A stretch of DNA of 64,000 nucleotides from Nevskiaceae bacterium (GTDB lineage: Bacteria; Pseudomonadota; Gammaproteobacteria; Steroidobacterales; Steroidobacteraceae): positions 682,001 through 746,000 of the forward strand of contig JACKOV010000002.1 in NCBI GenBank assembly GCA_024234075.1, in the 5' to 3' direction. Below, one piece after another: positions 52,667-61,556 of the stretch. Both the position numbers and the translations under genes were made by a program. How positions within the stretch are numbered: position 1 is the stretch's first letter; the number at the start of each line of letters is the position of its first letter. The notes beneath the pieces are model-generated. The model made no database searches. It was not told where the DNA came from and saw only the letters and a list, made by a program, of their open reading frames with translations.

Positions 52667-53974
52667 CTATAGCGACGACACCCAGTCGATCAACTGCTGC
52701 CGTTGTCCGGTATCCAGCCGTTCGTATCGGTCACGGGCATCGGCGGCGCTGCCGCCGTGCCAGGCGATGGCCTCCTCGATGCTGCGGGCGCGTCCGTCGT
52801 GCAGCAGCCGTGCCGTTCGCGCGCCTTCCAGCGCCGTGCTCAAGCCCCACAGCGGCGGGGTGCGCCACCGGCTGGGCACGGGTCGGCCAGCGACATCGCG
52901 ATCAGCCAGTGCTTCACCCAGGTCGTGCAGCAGCAGGTCGGTGTAGGGGGCGATGCTTCGGCCGTCGTGGAGAGGCATCGCGTCACGATGACAATCTGCG
53001 CAGCCGATACGGGCGAACAGTCGCGCGCCGTCGGTTGCAGCGTCGAACTGCCGGGCCGCCGCGGGCGTACGCCGCAATGCTTCGAGTTGCTGGAAGGCGA
53101 CCACGGCCTCGAACAGTTCTGCCGCCACTTCCGGCTCGCCGTCGTGCGCGGCGTTTCGGCAGGCGTGGTCCTGGGCCGCGCAGTCGATGCTGCCGATCAG
53201 TTCGGTGCTCAGGCCCATCTCGCGCGCGAATGCGACCGCCGTCTGGCTGGCGATGCTGGGTTCGGTGGCCTGCCAACCGAAACGGCCCAGCTGCCGACCG
53301 CCGGCGCTGTCGATCCAGGCCGGCGTGCCGCGATGCGGGCCGCGCCGGCGGGCGTTGGCGAGGATCGCGCGTTCCGGAATCTGCTCCAGCAGGCCGGCAC
53401 CCAGCACCTGCGAGGCGATTCGTGGCATCAGCACCAGATCGTCGGGCAACGGCTGCCCGTCGGGTGTCTCGACGCGGTACTCCGGCGCCCACAACGTCAG
53501 CTTGCTGCCGTCGGCAAGCCGGTGAGGTCGCGGCTGATAGTGGATCGCGATCGACGCTTCGGCACTGAAGCCGTCGATCGCCTGAGTGTTGACGATGTGG
53601 CCGAAACGCGGATGACCACGCTCGATGCGGCCGTCGGCGAGTCGACGGCCCGTCTGAATCACGAAGTCGGTGGATACCGGCCCATCGCCGAGCGGACCGC
53701 GGCCGCGCCGCCGACTGTTGTGGCAGCTGTCGCAGGAATGCGAGTTGAACTGCGGGCCGAGGCCGTCGCGCCGCCCGACGCCTTCGCCGGCCGGCAGCCA
53801 CGAGGTGTTGAACACGGCGTGACCGAGGTGAAAGCGTTCTTCCTCGGCGGCGTTCAGCGTGCGCCAGGGCAGCGGCGAGCGACCATCGGCCTGGATACTG
53901 ACGGGCGATGGCGGAGTTGCAGCGAAGGCAACGCCGGTCGCGAGTACGAGGCCGAGGCCCCGGAGCAGGCTCAT
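52667..53974 (-). CDS. Di-heme oxidoreductase (COG3488, thiol oxidoreductase-like)
   Basis: 435 residues from the ATG that overlaps the upstream stop (ATGA). A signal peptide (LGLVLATGVAFAATPP) directs it to the periplasm. Two c-type heme motifs are visible, CDSCH (about 82) and CADCH (about 326). Conserved segments RDGLGPQFNSHSCDSC, TPAWIDSAGGRQLGRFGWQ, RTPPLWGLSTALEGARTARLLHDGRARSIEEAIAWHGG fit the DHOR family (COG3488), related to MauG-type di-heme peroxidases. The family often lies next to imelysin-like iron-uptake genes; here the partner is a small exported protein. The substrate is not known. Confidence 0.88.
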   Translation of the reverse strand: MSLLRGLGLVLATGVAFAATPPSPVSIQADGRSPLPWRTLNAAEEERFHLGHAVFNTSWLPAGEGVGRRDGLGPQFNSHSCDSCHNSRRRGRGPLGDGPVSTDFVIQTGRRLADGRIERGHPRFGHIVNTQAIDGFSAEASIAIHYQPRPHRLADGSKLTLWAPEYRVETPDGQPLPDDLVLMPRIASQVLGAGLLEQIPERAILANARRRGPHRGTPAWIDSAGGRQLGRFGWQATEPSIASQTAVAFAREMGLSTELIGSIDCAAQDHACRNAAHDGEPEVAAELFEAVVAFQQLEALRRTPAAARQFDAATDGARLFARIGCADCHRDAMPLHDGRSIAPYTDLLLHDLGEALADRDVAGRPVPSRWRTPPLWGLSTALEGARTARLLHDGRARSIEEAIAWHGGSAADARDRYERLDTGQRQQLIDWVSSL

Positions 53975-54528
53975 TCCGCCGTAGCGGGTACGGCCGTGAT
54001 CAGCACACCGGACGAGTCGGCGCCGCCGCCGGCAAACTGCAGCACCAGATCGCGCCCGGCCGGCAGCTCGAACTTGACGATCTTGTGGACCACCGGACAG
54101 TTGGGGCGACCCTGGAAATCGATGGTGCGCACGAGCTGGCCGGCATCGACCACGTCGATCCAGTGACCGGTGGTGATGGAGACGTAGTAGCGGCCATCGG
54201 TCGGCACCTTGAAGGTCAGCAGGCCGGCCATCGCGTCGTCGTTGAGCATCGGCTTGCCGGGACGCGAGGCCAGTTTGACCTGCGCCTGCGGGCGCAGCTT
54301 CGCGCGGTACATCACTCCCGGCTCGATCCGGGTCTCGCTGGTGCCGTCGCCAGCCGTGATCTCGGTCGCGGGAGTGGCGAGCAGTTTCAGTTCTTGCGCG
54401 ACATCCCAAGTGAAGGTGCTGCAGTCGCCGGCATGACCAGTGTGTGCCTGCTCCTGTGCGATGACCGGACCGCTGCAGGCCAGCAGTAGGATCGAGGACA
54501 GCAGCAGACGGCGGGCGGGCAAATGCAT
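53971..54528 (-). CDS. Exported protein of unknown function, partner of the di-heme oxidoreductase
   Basis: 185 residues from the ATG preceded by GGAG; a longer open frame upstream is not plausible. The N-terminus LLLSSILLLACSGPVIAQ could be a lipoprotein signal (LLAC) or a type I cleaved signal. The mature part is beta-rich with DGRYYVSITTGHWIDVVD, two isolated Cys (GDCSTFTWD and RPNCPVVHKI) that could pair, and a final IVKFELPAGRDLVLQFAGG. No family is recognised with certainty. It is translationally coupled to the downstream di-heme gene (4-bp overlap). A -10-like TATATT lies in the AT-rich region upstream. Confidence 0.72.
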   Translation of the reverse strand: MHLPARRLLLSSILLLACSGPVIAQEQAHTGHAGDCSTFTWDVAQELKLLATPATEITAGDGTSETRIEPGVMYRAKLRPQAQVKLASRPGKPMLNDDAMAGLLTFKVPTDGRYYVSITTGHWIDVVDAGQLVRTIDFQGRPNCPVVHKIVKFELPAGRDLVLQFAGGGADSSGVLITAVPATAE

Positions 54529-54733
54529 CTCGACACTCCGGTTCGTTATGTCGGCGCAAATATAGCGTATGCGGCGAACGAAAATAGCCGCCAGACGGTT
54601 GCCGTGAGCGCGATGGCAGGATCGCGCGGTGCCCCCAGCCGGACAGCCCGCTGATACCTTCCGGCCGGTCGCAGGCCACGCCGCGGCTACGGTGTCCGCG
54701 GTCTGTGGCCGGGTTTTCAACCATACTGACCAC

Positions 54734-55798
54734 ATGAACAGCCTGATGCCGTCCGCTGTGCATGCCTTCCGGGCCGGTTTCGAGTTCGATGTGGCGCGGC
54801 TCGAAGGCTGGCTTGCCGCCCGCTTGCCGGGCTTCCTTGGTCCGCTGCGGGTGCAGCAGTTTCCGGGCGGTCAGTCGAACCCGACTTATCTGCTGCAGAC
54901 ATCGCAGCGGCAGTACGTCCTGCGACGTAAGCCTGCCGGTGTGCTGCTGCCTTCGGCGCATGCCATCGATCGCGAGTTTCGGGTGATGCGTGCGCTCGGG
55001 CAGGGATCGGATGTCCCGGTGGCGGAGGTGCTCGTGCTCTGCGAGGACCCGGAGGTGATCGGCACGGCGTTCTATGTCATGGCCCATGTCGAGGGGCGGA
55101 TCTTCTGGGATCCGGCCTTGCCCGAAGTGCCGATTGCACAGCGCGCCGCGATCTTCCGCAGCATGGTCGATGCGCTGGCGGCCTTGCACAGGGTTTCGCC
55201 GGCGGCGGTCGGTCTCGGAGATTTCGGCCGGCCGGAGGGCTACGTCTCGCGGCAGCTCGGGCGTTGGTCGAAGCAGTATGCCGGCGACCAGGAAGTCGCG
55301 GGGCGTGTGCCGGCGATGGAGCGGCTGATCGAATGGCTGCCGCAGCACCTGCCGGTGGTCGAGCCGCCGGCTGCCGTGGTGCACGGCGACTACCGGATCG
55401 ACAATCTGGTGTTCGATCCCGAGGCGTCACGGGTGCGGGCGATCCTCGACTGGGAGCTGTCGACCCTGGGCGATCCCTTCGCGGATTTCGCCTACCACCT
55501 GATGATGTACCGGCTGAACATCGAGTCGATAGCCGGACTCGAGGGTCGCGACCTGGCTGCGCTCGGGCTGCCGGCGGAGTCGGAGTATGTCGCCTGGTAT
55601 TGCGAGCGCCGCGGCATCGCCGAAGTGCCGCATCTCGATTTCTACCTGACGTTCTGCCTGTTCCGTCTGGCCGGCATCTTTCACGGCATCCGGGCCCGTG
55701 TGGTGCGTGGTACGGCGGCCAGCGCACAGGCCTGTAAATATGCCGCCGAAGTCGAGAAGCTCGCCGAGCTAGGCTGGCGTAAGGCCCAGGGCATCTGA
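54734..55798 (+). CDS. Aminoglycoside-phosphotransferase-fold protein (ACAD10/11 N-domain-like)
   Basis: 354 residues. The start follows the hydrophilic MNSLMPSAVHAF; upstream codons are not convincing. The kinase fold begins RVQQFPGGQSNPTYLLQTSQRQYVLRRKPAGVLLPSAHAIDREF, in which the Lys pairs with Glu. The catalytic loop is VVHGDYRIDNLVFD (about 217-230) and the metal-binding AILDWELSTLGDPFADFAYH follows. This is the pattern of the phosphotransferases fused to acyl-CoA dehydrogenase in ACAD10/11, which phosphorylate 4-hydroxyacyl-CoA. The neighbouring truncated nitroreductase and dipeptidase give no pathway. Confidence 0.88.
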   Translation: MNSLMPSAVHAFRAGFEFDVARLEGWLAARLPGFLGPLRVQQFPGGQSNPTYLLQTSQRQYVLRRKPAGVLLPSAHAIDREFRVMRALGQGSDVPVAEVLVLCEDPEVIGTAFYVMAHVEGRIFWDPALPEVPIAQRAAIFRSMVDALAALHRVSPAAVGLGDFGRPEGYVSRQLGRWSKQYAGDQEVAGRVPAMERLIEWLPQHLPVVEPPAAVVHGDYRIDNLVFDPEASRVRAILDWELSTLGDPFADFAYHLMMYRLNIESIAGLEGRDLAALGLPAESEYVAWYCERRGIAEVPHLDFYLTFCLFRLAGIFHGIRARVVRGTAASAQACKYAAEVEKLAELGWRKAQGI

Positions 55799-55871
55799 TC
55801 GGTCGCGGCTCGCGGCGGGTCAGATACTCCGGTGCCGCCTGGCTTTTCGTGTCTGCTGCTTTGGAGAGCTG

Positions 55872-56009
55872 ATGATCACTGTCAGCGAGGCGCTGCAGCG
55901 CCGTATTTCGATCCGCGCCTTCCTGCCGGACCCGGTGGCCGCGGTCAATCGGCTGCGCAGCGAACGCGTGCCGGTCGAGGAATTCACGAGCTTCAGGGGC
56001 TTTGCCTAG
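55872..56009 (+). pseudogene. Nitroreductase remnant: both ends joined, middle deleted
   Basis: A 45-codon frame from the ATG to TAG encodes the N-terminal signature of a nitroreductase (TVSEALQRRISIRAFLPDPV), directly followed by AAVNRLRSERVPVEEFTSFR, the typical C-terminal end of the same family (VNRLRSERxPLDEF). Around 180 residues, including FMN-binding and active-site parts, are missing. The join keeps the frame, so it is a clean internal deletion, perhaps between similar PDP-V and DPDAPV coding sequences. The product cannot bind FMN. It lies 73 bp after the phosphotransferase and overlaps the 3' end of the opposing dipeptidase gene by 17 bp. Confidence 0.82.
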
Positions 56010-57357
56010 GCGTTGCCGCTTCGAAGCGCAGCGTGGAGGCAGGCCGCTCGGCCTGCAACCGCCTGGCGACGCGCTCGGCCTGTTCCATGGCCCGCAGCAG
56101 GTTCTCGCCGGCGAGTTTGCGCAGATCGCCGTCGGACCAGCCGCGGCGGATCAGTTCGGCGAACAGGTTCGGGTACATCGATACGTCGCTGAGACCGGTC
56201 GGCCACCAGGGGTTGCCGTCGAAATCGCCGCCGATGCCGATGTGGTCCACGCCGGCGATGCGGCGGACGTGCTCGATGTGGTCGGCGACCTTGCCGATCG
56301 AGGTCGGCGGCGCCTGGATGGCCTTCATCCCTTCGGTCATGATCTTGCGGCGCTCTTCGGCGGTGCTCGCGGTGCGCATGCGCAGGCCGAGTTCCATGCT
56401 TGCCGGCACGATGACCTTGGCGACGTCGCAGTCGACGAAAGGTGCGACGAACGTGATCATGACCACGCCGCCGTTGCGCGGCACATCGCGCAGGATGTCG
56501 TCCGGCACGTTGCGCGGCACATCGCAGACGCCGCGCGCCGAAGCGTGCGACCAGATCACCGGCGCCTCGCTGACGCGCAAGGCGTCCGCCATGGTCTCGG
56601 CCGAGGTGTGGGCGAGATCGACCAGCATGCCGAGGCGATTCATTTCGCGCACGACTTCTTCGCCGAAAGGCGTGAGACCGCCGTGACGCGGCGGCAGCTG
56701 GTTGGCGGAGTCGGCCCAGTCGGTATGGGTGTTGTGGGTCAGCGTCATGTAGCGGACGCCGAGATCGTAGTAGGCCCGCAGCGGCCCGAGCGAATTCTCG
56801 AGCGCATAGCCGCCTTCCATGCCGAGCAGCGAGGCAATCCGGCCGGCACGGTGGGCGGCGCGGATTTCCTTGGCGGTGGTGGCCAACCGGAAGGTGTCGG
56901 GATAGCGGGCGATGATGCGCCTTGCCAGATCGATCTGTTCGAGCTGCGTACGCGCGTAGGGACCGCCGCCTTCGCCCGGGATGTAGACCGACCAGAACTG
57001 CGCGCCGATCAACCCTTCGCGCAGTCGCGGGATGTCGGTGTCGCCTGAGGTCCGCTGGCGCAGGTCGTAGGCGACGACGTCCGACGGCGCTGGCGCATAG
57101 CTGCGCATCGCGATCGGCAGGTCGTTGTGGCCGTCGATCAGGATCGTGCTGCGCAGCAGGCGGCGTGCGCGCTGCAGCGCCGCGTCTTCGGCGACGGGCG
57201 CGGCCGCAGCCGCTGCGGCAGCCGCAGCGGCAATGCCGGGCGAGGCGGTGTGGGCTGTCGGAGCCGCGCCGGCGACGGGCGACGACAGGGCCAGGGCCGA
57301 AGCGACAGCGAGCGTCGCACGGAGCATCGGGGCAAACCGGTAGGGGGCGAACTGCAT
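55993..57357 (-). CDS. M19 membrane (renal-type) dipeptidase
   Basis: 454 residues from the ATG before the signal peptide (LRATLAVASALALSSPVAG). An Ala-rich stretch (IAAAAAAAAAAAP) follows. Metal-site motifs of the M19 family are present: ILIDGHNDLPIAMRS (His and Asp), LLGMEGGYALE (bridging Glu), MLVDLAHTSAETMADAL (His) and PVIWSHASARGVCDVPRN (His), then DHIGIGGDFDGNPWWPTGL. These enzymes hydrolyse dipeptides, including those with D-residues, with two zinc ions in the periplasm. The C-terminal end overlaps the nitroreductase remnant. Confidence 0.92.
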   Translation of the reverse strand: MQFAPYRFAPMLRATLAVASALALSSPVAGAAPTAHTASPGIAAAAAAAAAAAPVAEDAALQRARRLLRSTILIDGHNDLPIAMRSYAPAPSDVVAYDLRQRTSGDTDIPRLREGLIGAQFWSVYIPGEGGGPYARTQLEQIDLARRIIARYPDTFRLATTAKEIRAAHRAGRIASLLGMEGGYALENSLGPLRAYYDLGVRYMTLTHNTHTDWADSANQLPPRHGGLTPFGEEVVREMNRLGMLVDLAHTSAETMADALRVSEAPVIWSHASARGVCDVPRNVPDDILRDVPRNGGVVMITFVAPFVDCDVAKVIVPASMELGLRMRTASTAEERRKIMTEGMKAIQAPPTSIGKVADHIEHVRRIAGVDHIGIGGDFDGNPWWPTGLSDVSMYPNLFAELIRRGWSDGDLRKLAGENLLRAMEQAERVARRLQAERPASTLRFEAATPRQSP

Positions 57358-57432
57358 GGTCGAGCATCCTAGCGCAGCTTGCGGGCGCTGCCCCAGCGCC
57401 CCGACAATCGGGCACCATCTGGAGGAACCGCC

Positions 57433-57828
57433 ATGGCCGAGAGCCGCCGTACCCTGATCATTGCCGCGATTCTGCTGGTGATCGCCACGGCGCTGGGCGC
57501 CTTCGGCACGCATGGCCTGAAGCCGGTGCTCTCGCCCGAGCGTTTCGAGTCCTTCCAGACCGGTGTCACCTACCAGTTCTTCCACTCGCTCGGCTTGCTG
57601 GCGATCGGCGTGTTGCAGCGCGATCCGCGTTTCGGGGGGCCGCGTCTGCGGGTCGCGGTGCGGGTGATGCTGCTCGGCATCCTGCTGTTCTCGGGCACCA
57701 TCTATGCGCTGACGGCCGGTGCGCCGCGCACGCTGGCCATGGTCGCGCCTTTCGGCGGGTTCTCGTTGATGCTGGCGTGGCTGCTGTTCGCCTGGGCGGT
57801 GTCGCGGTCGACATCCGCCCAGGGTTGA
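57433..57828 (+). CDS. DUF423 membrane protein
   Basis: 131 residues from the ATG preceded by GGAGGAA. Four membrane helices: TLIIAAILLVIATALGAFG, TGVTYQFFHSLGLLAIGVLQ, VAVRVMLLGILLFSGTIYAL and TLAMVAPFGGFSLMLAWLLFAW. The motif GAFGTHGLKPVLSPERFESFQTG is the DUF423 signature (GAFGAHxL). Function unknown. It is divergent from the dipeptidase and convergent with the YpfJ-type peptidase gene. Confidence 0.9.
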   Translation: MAESRRTLIIAAILLVIATALGAFGTHGLKPVLSPERFESFQTGVTYQFFHSLGLLAIGVLQRDPRFGGPRLRVAVRVMLLGILLFSGTIYALTAGAPRTLAMVAPFGGFSLMLAWLLFAWAVSRSTSAQG

Positions 57829-57906
57829 GCGGGCTCCGGATCGAGCGCGCTCAAGGTCGAGTGCGCGATCTCCCGTCGACCGCCTCGATTGGTCGACCCC
57901 GGCCGC

Positions 57907-58773
57907 TCAGCCGCGGGATTTGAAGGTGTCACAGGCCTCGAGCGTGCCGGTTTCCAGGCCACGCTTGAACCAGGTCATGCGCTGCTGCGCGCTGCCGTGG
58001 GTAAACGATTCGGGCACGACGTAGCCCTGCATCCGCTTCTGGATGGTGTCGTCGCCGACTGCGGAGGCCGCGCCCAGGGCCTCTTCGATATCGCCGCTTT
58101 CGAGGATCTCCCGCGAGCGATTGGCGTGATGCGCCCAGATGCCGGCATAGCAGTCGGCCTGCAGCTCCATCATCACCTGCAACTGGTTTCGCTCCGCCTC
58201 GCCGACCCGCGCCTGCGCGTCGCGCAGCTTCGCCGAGGTGCCGAGCACGGTCTGCACGTGGTGGCCAACCTCGTGCGCGAGCACATAGGCCTGGGCGAAG
58301 TCGCCGGGGGCCTTGAAGCGGGTTTCGAGCTCGCGGAAGAAGTCGAGGTCGATGTAGACCATCCGGTCGGCCGGGCAGTAGAACGGACCGGCGCCCGAGT
58401 CGGCGAGGCCGCAGCCGGACCTGACCTGGCCCGAGAACAGCCGCAAAGTCGGCGGCGGATACTGGGCACCGCCGGCGCGGAAGATCGCACCCCAGGTGTC
58501 TTCGGTGTCGCCGAGCACGGCGGCGACGAAATCACCCGCCTGGTCGGTCGGTGTGCCGGACTGGACCTGGGGCTGCGAGGCGGGCGCGAGCTGTTCGCCG
58601 GCCTGCATCAGGCCCAGCACCATGCGCGGGTCGACGCCGAAGAACAAGGCCGCGCCGATCGCGATCAGCGTGCCGACGATGCCGAAGCGCATGCCGCCAC
58701 CGCCGCTGCGCAGCGGACCCTGTCCGCGGAGATCCTCGATGTTCTGGCTGCGGCGGCTGCGATCGGTGCGCAT
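57907..58773 (-). CDS. YpfJ/KPN_02809-type neutral zinc metallopeptidase
   Basis: 288 residues from the ATG with GAGGTAAC upstream. The N-terminus (MRTDRSRRSQNIEDLRGQ) is followed by a membrane helix (GIVGTLIAIGAALFFGV) and a spacer. The catalytic zinc motif is YVLAHEVGHHVQTVLGT (His near 163) and the third ligand Glu is probably in MELQADCYAGIWAHH. FYCPADRMVYIDLDFF and GSAQQRMTWFKRGLETG are family hallmarks. The protease is a membrane-anchored periplasmic enzyme of unknown substrate. Confidence 0.92.
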   Translation of the reverse strand: MRTDRSRRSQNIEDLRGQGPLRSGGGGMRFGIVGTLIAIGAALFFGVDPRMVLGLMQAGEQLAPASQPQVQSGTPTDQAGDFVAAVLGDTEDTWGAIFRAGGAQYPPPTLRLFSGQVRSGCGLADSGAGPFYCPADRMVYIDLDFFRELETRFKAPGDFAQAYVLAHEVGHHVQTVLGTSAKLRDAQARVGEAERNQLQVMMELQADCYAGIWAHHANRSREILESGDIEEALGAASAVGDDTIQKRMQGYVVPESFTHGSAQQRMTWFKRGLETGTLEACDTFKSRG

Positions 58774-58948
58774 GGTCGTTACCTCGGGGCCCGTGCGCGA
58801 TGTTAGCAGGGTGGCCGGATCGCGTGGCTCGGAGTGTGGGTCGGCGCCGGCGGACTGCCCCCTGCCCCAATCGCAAGGCAGCGATTGCATACAATTCCGT
58901 TCTCGTTACGTAACACCGTGCGCCGGTCGCGCGGGTCCGGTCAGGGTG

Positions 58949-61546
58949 ATGATCGCGTCAGGGCTTCCCATCGATGAGGCATTGCCGGCGTTGTGCGCGG
59001 CCTTGCTCGAACACGCCGGCGTGGTGTTGCAGGCGCCGCCCGGTGCCGGCAAGAGCACAGTCGTGCCGCTGGCGCTGGCCGCGCAGCCCTGGGCGCAGGG
59101 CCGGCGGCTGCTGGTGCTGGAACCGCGCCGGTTGGCGGCGCGCGCGGTCGCGCAGCGGATGGCGCAGACGCTCGGCGAGCCGGTGGGCGCAACCGTGGGT
59201 TACCGGATGCGGCTCGAGACACGGGTCGGGCCCCGCACGCGGATCGAAGTGATCACCGAGGGGGTGTTCACCCGCATGTTGCAGACCGATCCGGCGCTCG
59301 AAGGAATCGCTGCGGTCGTGTTCGACGAATTCCACGAGCGCAGCCTGCAGGCCGACCTCGGCCTGACGCTGTGCCTGGATGCGCGCGTCCAACTCGGCAG
59401 CGATCTGCGACTGGTGGTGATGTCGGCGACGCTCGATGCCGAGCCGGCGGCGGTCCTGCTTGGCGATGTGCCGCGAGTGACCGCGGCGGGCCGAGCCTGG
59501 CCGGTCGAGACTCGTTACCTCGGCACGGGCTTGCCGTTGCTGCCCGGCGGTGCGGATTCGCCGGAGCTGGCGGCGGCACTGGCGGTGCGGCGCGCGCTGC
59601 GCGAGACCGAAGGTGATCTGCTGGTGTTCCTGCCGGGCGTCGCGGAGATCCATCGTGTGCAGGCGCGGCTGGCCGATGTCCCGGCGCGTGTGCTGCCGCT
59701 CTATGGCGAACTGCCGGCGGCGGCGCAGGATGCGGCGCTCGAGTCCGATCCGCAGGGCCCGCGCCGGGTGATCCTCGCCACCAATGTCGCCGAGACCAGT
59801 TTGACGATCCCCGGCATCCGGGTGGTGATCGACACGGGGCTGGTGCGGCGTGCCGTATTCGATCCGGTCACCGGCATGAGCCGGCTGGAAACGCAGCGCA
59901 TTTCACGGGCTTCGGCCGAGCAGCGTCAGGGCCGCGCCGGGCGCGTTGCAGCGGGGGTCTGCTATCGGCTGTGGAGCGAGGGCGCGCAGCGCAGTCTCGC
60001 GCCCTTCACGCCGCCGGAGATCCTCGATGCCGATCTCGCGCCGCTGGCCCTGGAACTGGCCGGCTGGGGCGCGCACGATGCCGCAGCGCTGCGCTGGCTC
60101 GATCCGCCGCCGCCGGCGACGCTGGCTGGTGCGCGCGAGCTGCTCGGCCGGCTCGGTGCGCTGGATGTGGCCGGCCGGATGACCTCGCACGGACGCGAAC
60201 TGGTGCGGATTCCGGCGCATCCGCGGCTGGCGCATCTGCTGGTGGAGGCGCGACGAAGAGGTCTCGCGACGTTGGGCGCGGAGCTGGCCGCCTTGCTGTC
60301 GGACCGCGATCTCCTGCGCGGCGGCGGGGGTGCCGCTGCGGCGTCGGGAGGCCGTGCGCCGCAGCGCGACGCCGATCTGCAGACACGACTCGACCTGCTG
60401 CGCGGCGAAATGGTCGGCGGCGTGGTCGCGGACCGCGGTGGCCTGGCGCGTGCGCGGCGGGCGGTGGAGATGTTCGGCCGTCATGCCGCCGACGAGTCCG
60501 GTGCCGACGCGAGTCCCCGTCGCAAAGGCGCCGCGGTCGCTGCGGCGCATGGCGGACGGGGTACGACCGACGACGTCGGGCTGCTGCTCGCCTGCGCCTA
60601 TCCGGACCGGATCGGCCGTCTGCGCACCGGCGCGTCGGGACGGTTCGCGCTCAGCAACGGCCGGGGCGCGGCGTTCGCGCAGGTCGAGCGCTTGTCGCGC
60701 AGCGAGTTCATCGTCGCGGTCGAGCTCGACGATCGGGATCGCGAAGCGCGGATCCTGCTGGCTGCGGCGCTGACTCGTGCGGCACTCGAGGATGCTGCCG
60801 GTGCGCGGATCCAGACGGTCGATGAGGTGCAATGGTCGGTGCGCGATGCGGCAGTGGTCGCGCGCCGGGTCGAACGGCTCGATTCCTTGCTGCTCGCCGA
60901 GCGGCCGCTGCAGCCGCCGCCGCGCGAGGCGGCCCATGCGGCCATGCTCGAAGGCCTGCGTGGACTGGGGCTCGAGGTGCTGCCCTGGGATGAGGCGACC
61001 CGGACGCTCTGCGCGCGGGTCGAGATGGCGCGGACCCGGCAATTGCCGGGGACGGCCGACTGGCCGGCGTTCGACGCGGCGACGCTGCTGGCGCAGCTCG
61101 ACGACTGGCTCGGACCCTGGCTCGATGGCCTGACCCGTCGGGCACAGCTCGCCCGGCTGCCGCTCGGCGACGCGCTGCAGGCGCGGCTCGGCTACCAGCG
61201 GCAACGGCAGCTCGATGCTTGGCTGCCGACCCATCTGACCGTGCCCACGGGCTCGCGGATCCGCATCGACTACCTCGACGACCTGGCACCCTGCGCGGCG
61301 ATGCGGATGCAGGAAGTCTTCGGTCTGGCGGAGACGCCGCGCCTGGCCAACGGCACGCTGCCGGTGACTTTCAAACTGCTGTCGCCGGCGCAGCGTCCGC
61401 TGCAAGTGACTCGCGATCTGGCGTCGTTCTGGCGCAATGGCTATATCGAGGTCCGCAAGGACATGCGGGGTCGCTATCCGAAGCACTACTGGCCGGAGGA
61501 TCCGCTCGCGGCTGAACCGCGACGTGGGGTGCGGCGGCCATCCTGA
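58949..61546 (+). CDS. hrpB: HrpB, ATP-dependent DEAH-box helicase
   Basis: 865 residues. The start chosen is the ATG at 58949, preceded by AGGGTG. Helicase motifs are present: I, APPGAGKST (about 29-37); II, DEFHER (about 126-131, a DEAH variant typical of HrpB); III, SATLD; V, ATNVAETSLTIPGIR; VI, QRQGRAGR. The C-terminal HrpB domain follows, ending KELLxPA-type as FKLLSPAQRPLQVTRDLASFW and YPKHYWPEDPL. HrpB belongs to the RNA helicase A-like family, but its role in bacteria is poorly defined. An Ala/Gly-rich insertion (about 455-475) is present. Confidence 0.95.
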   Translation: MIASGLPIDEALPALCAALLEHAGVVLQAPPGAGKSTVVPLALAAQPWAQGRRLLVLEPRRLAARAVAQRMAQTLGEPVGATVGYRMRLETRVGPRTRIEVITEGVFTRMLQTDPALEGIAAVVFDEFHERSLQADLGLTLCLDARVQLGSDLRLVVMSATLDAEPAAVLLGDVPRVTAAGRAWPVETRYLGTGLPLLPGGADSPELAAALAVRRALRETEGDLLVFLPGVAEIHRVQARLADVPARVLPLYGELPAAAQDAALESDPQGPRRVILATNVAETSLTIPGIRVVIDTGLVRRAVFDPVTGMSRLETQRISRASAEQRQGRAGRVAAGVCYRLWSEGAQRSLAPFTPPEILDADLAPLALELAGWGAHDAAALRWLDPPPPATLAGARELLGRLGALDVAGRMTSHGRELVRIPAHPRLAHLLVEARRRGLATLGAELAALLSDRDLLRGGGGAAAASGGRAPQRDADLQTRLDLLRGEMVGGVVADRGGLARARRAVEMFGRHAADESGADASPRRKGAAVAAAHGGRGTTDDVGLLLACAYPDRIGRLRTGASGRFALSNGRGAAFAQVERLSRSEFIVAVELDDRDREARILLAAALTRAALEDAAGARIQTVDEVQWSVRDAAVVARRVERLDSLLLAERPLQPPPREAAHAAMLEGLRGLGLEVLPWDEATRTLCARVEMARTRQLPGTADWPAFDAATLLAQLDDWLGPWLDGLTRRAQLARLPLGDALQARLGYQRQRQLDAWLPTHLTVPTGSRIRIDYLDDLAPCAAMRMQEVFGLAETPRLANGTLPVTFKLLSPAQRPLQVTRDLASFWRNGYIEVRKDMRGRYPKHYWPEDPLAAEPRRGVRRPS

Positions 61547-61556
61547 TTTCGCGGCG

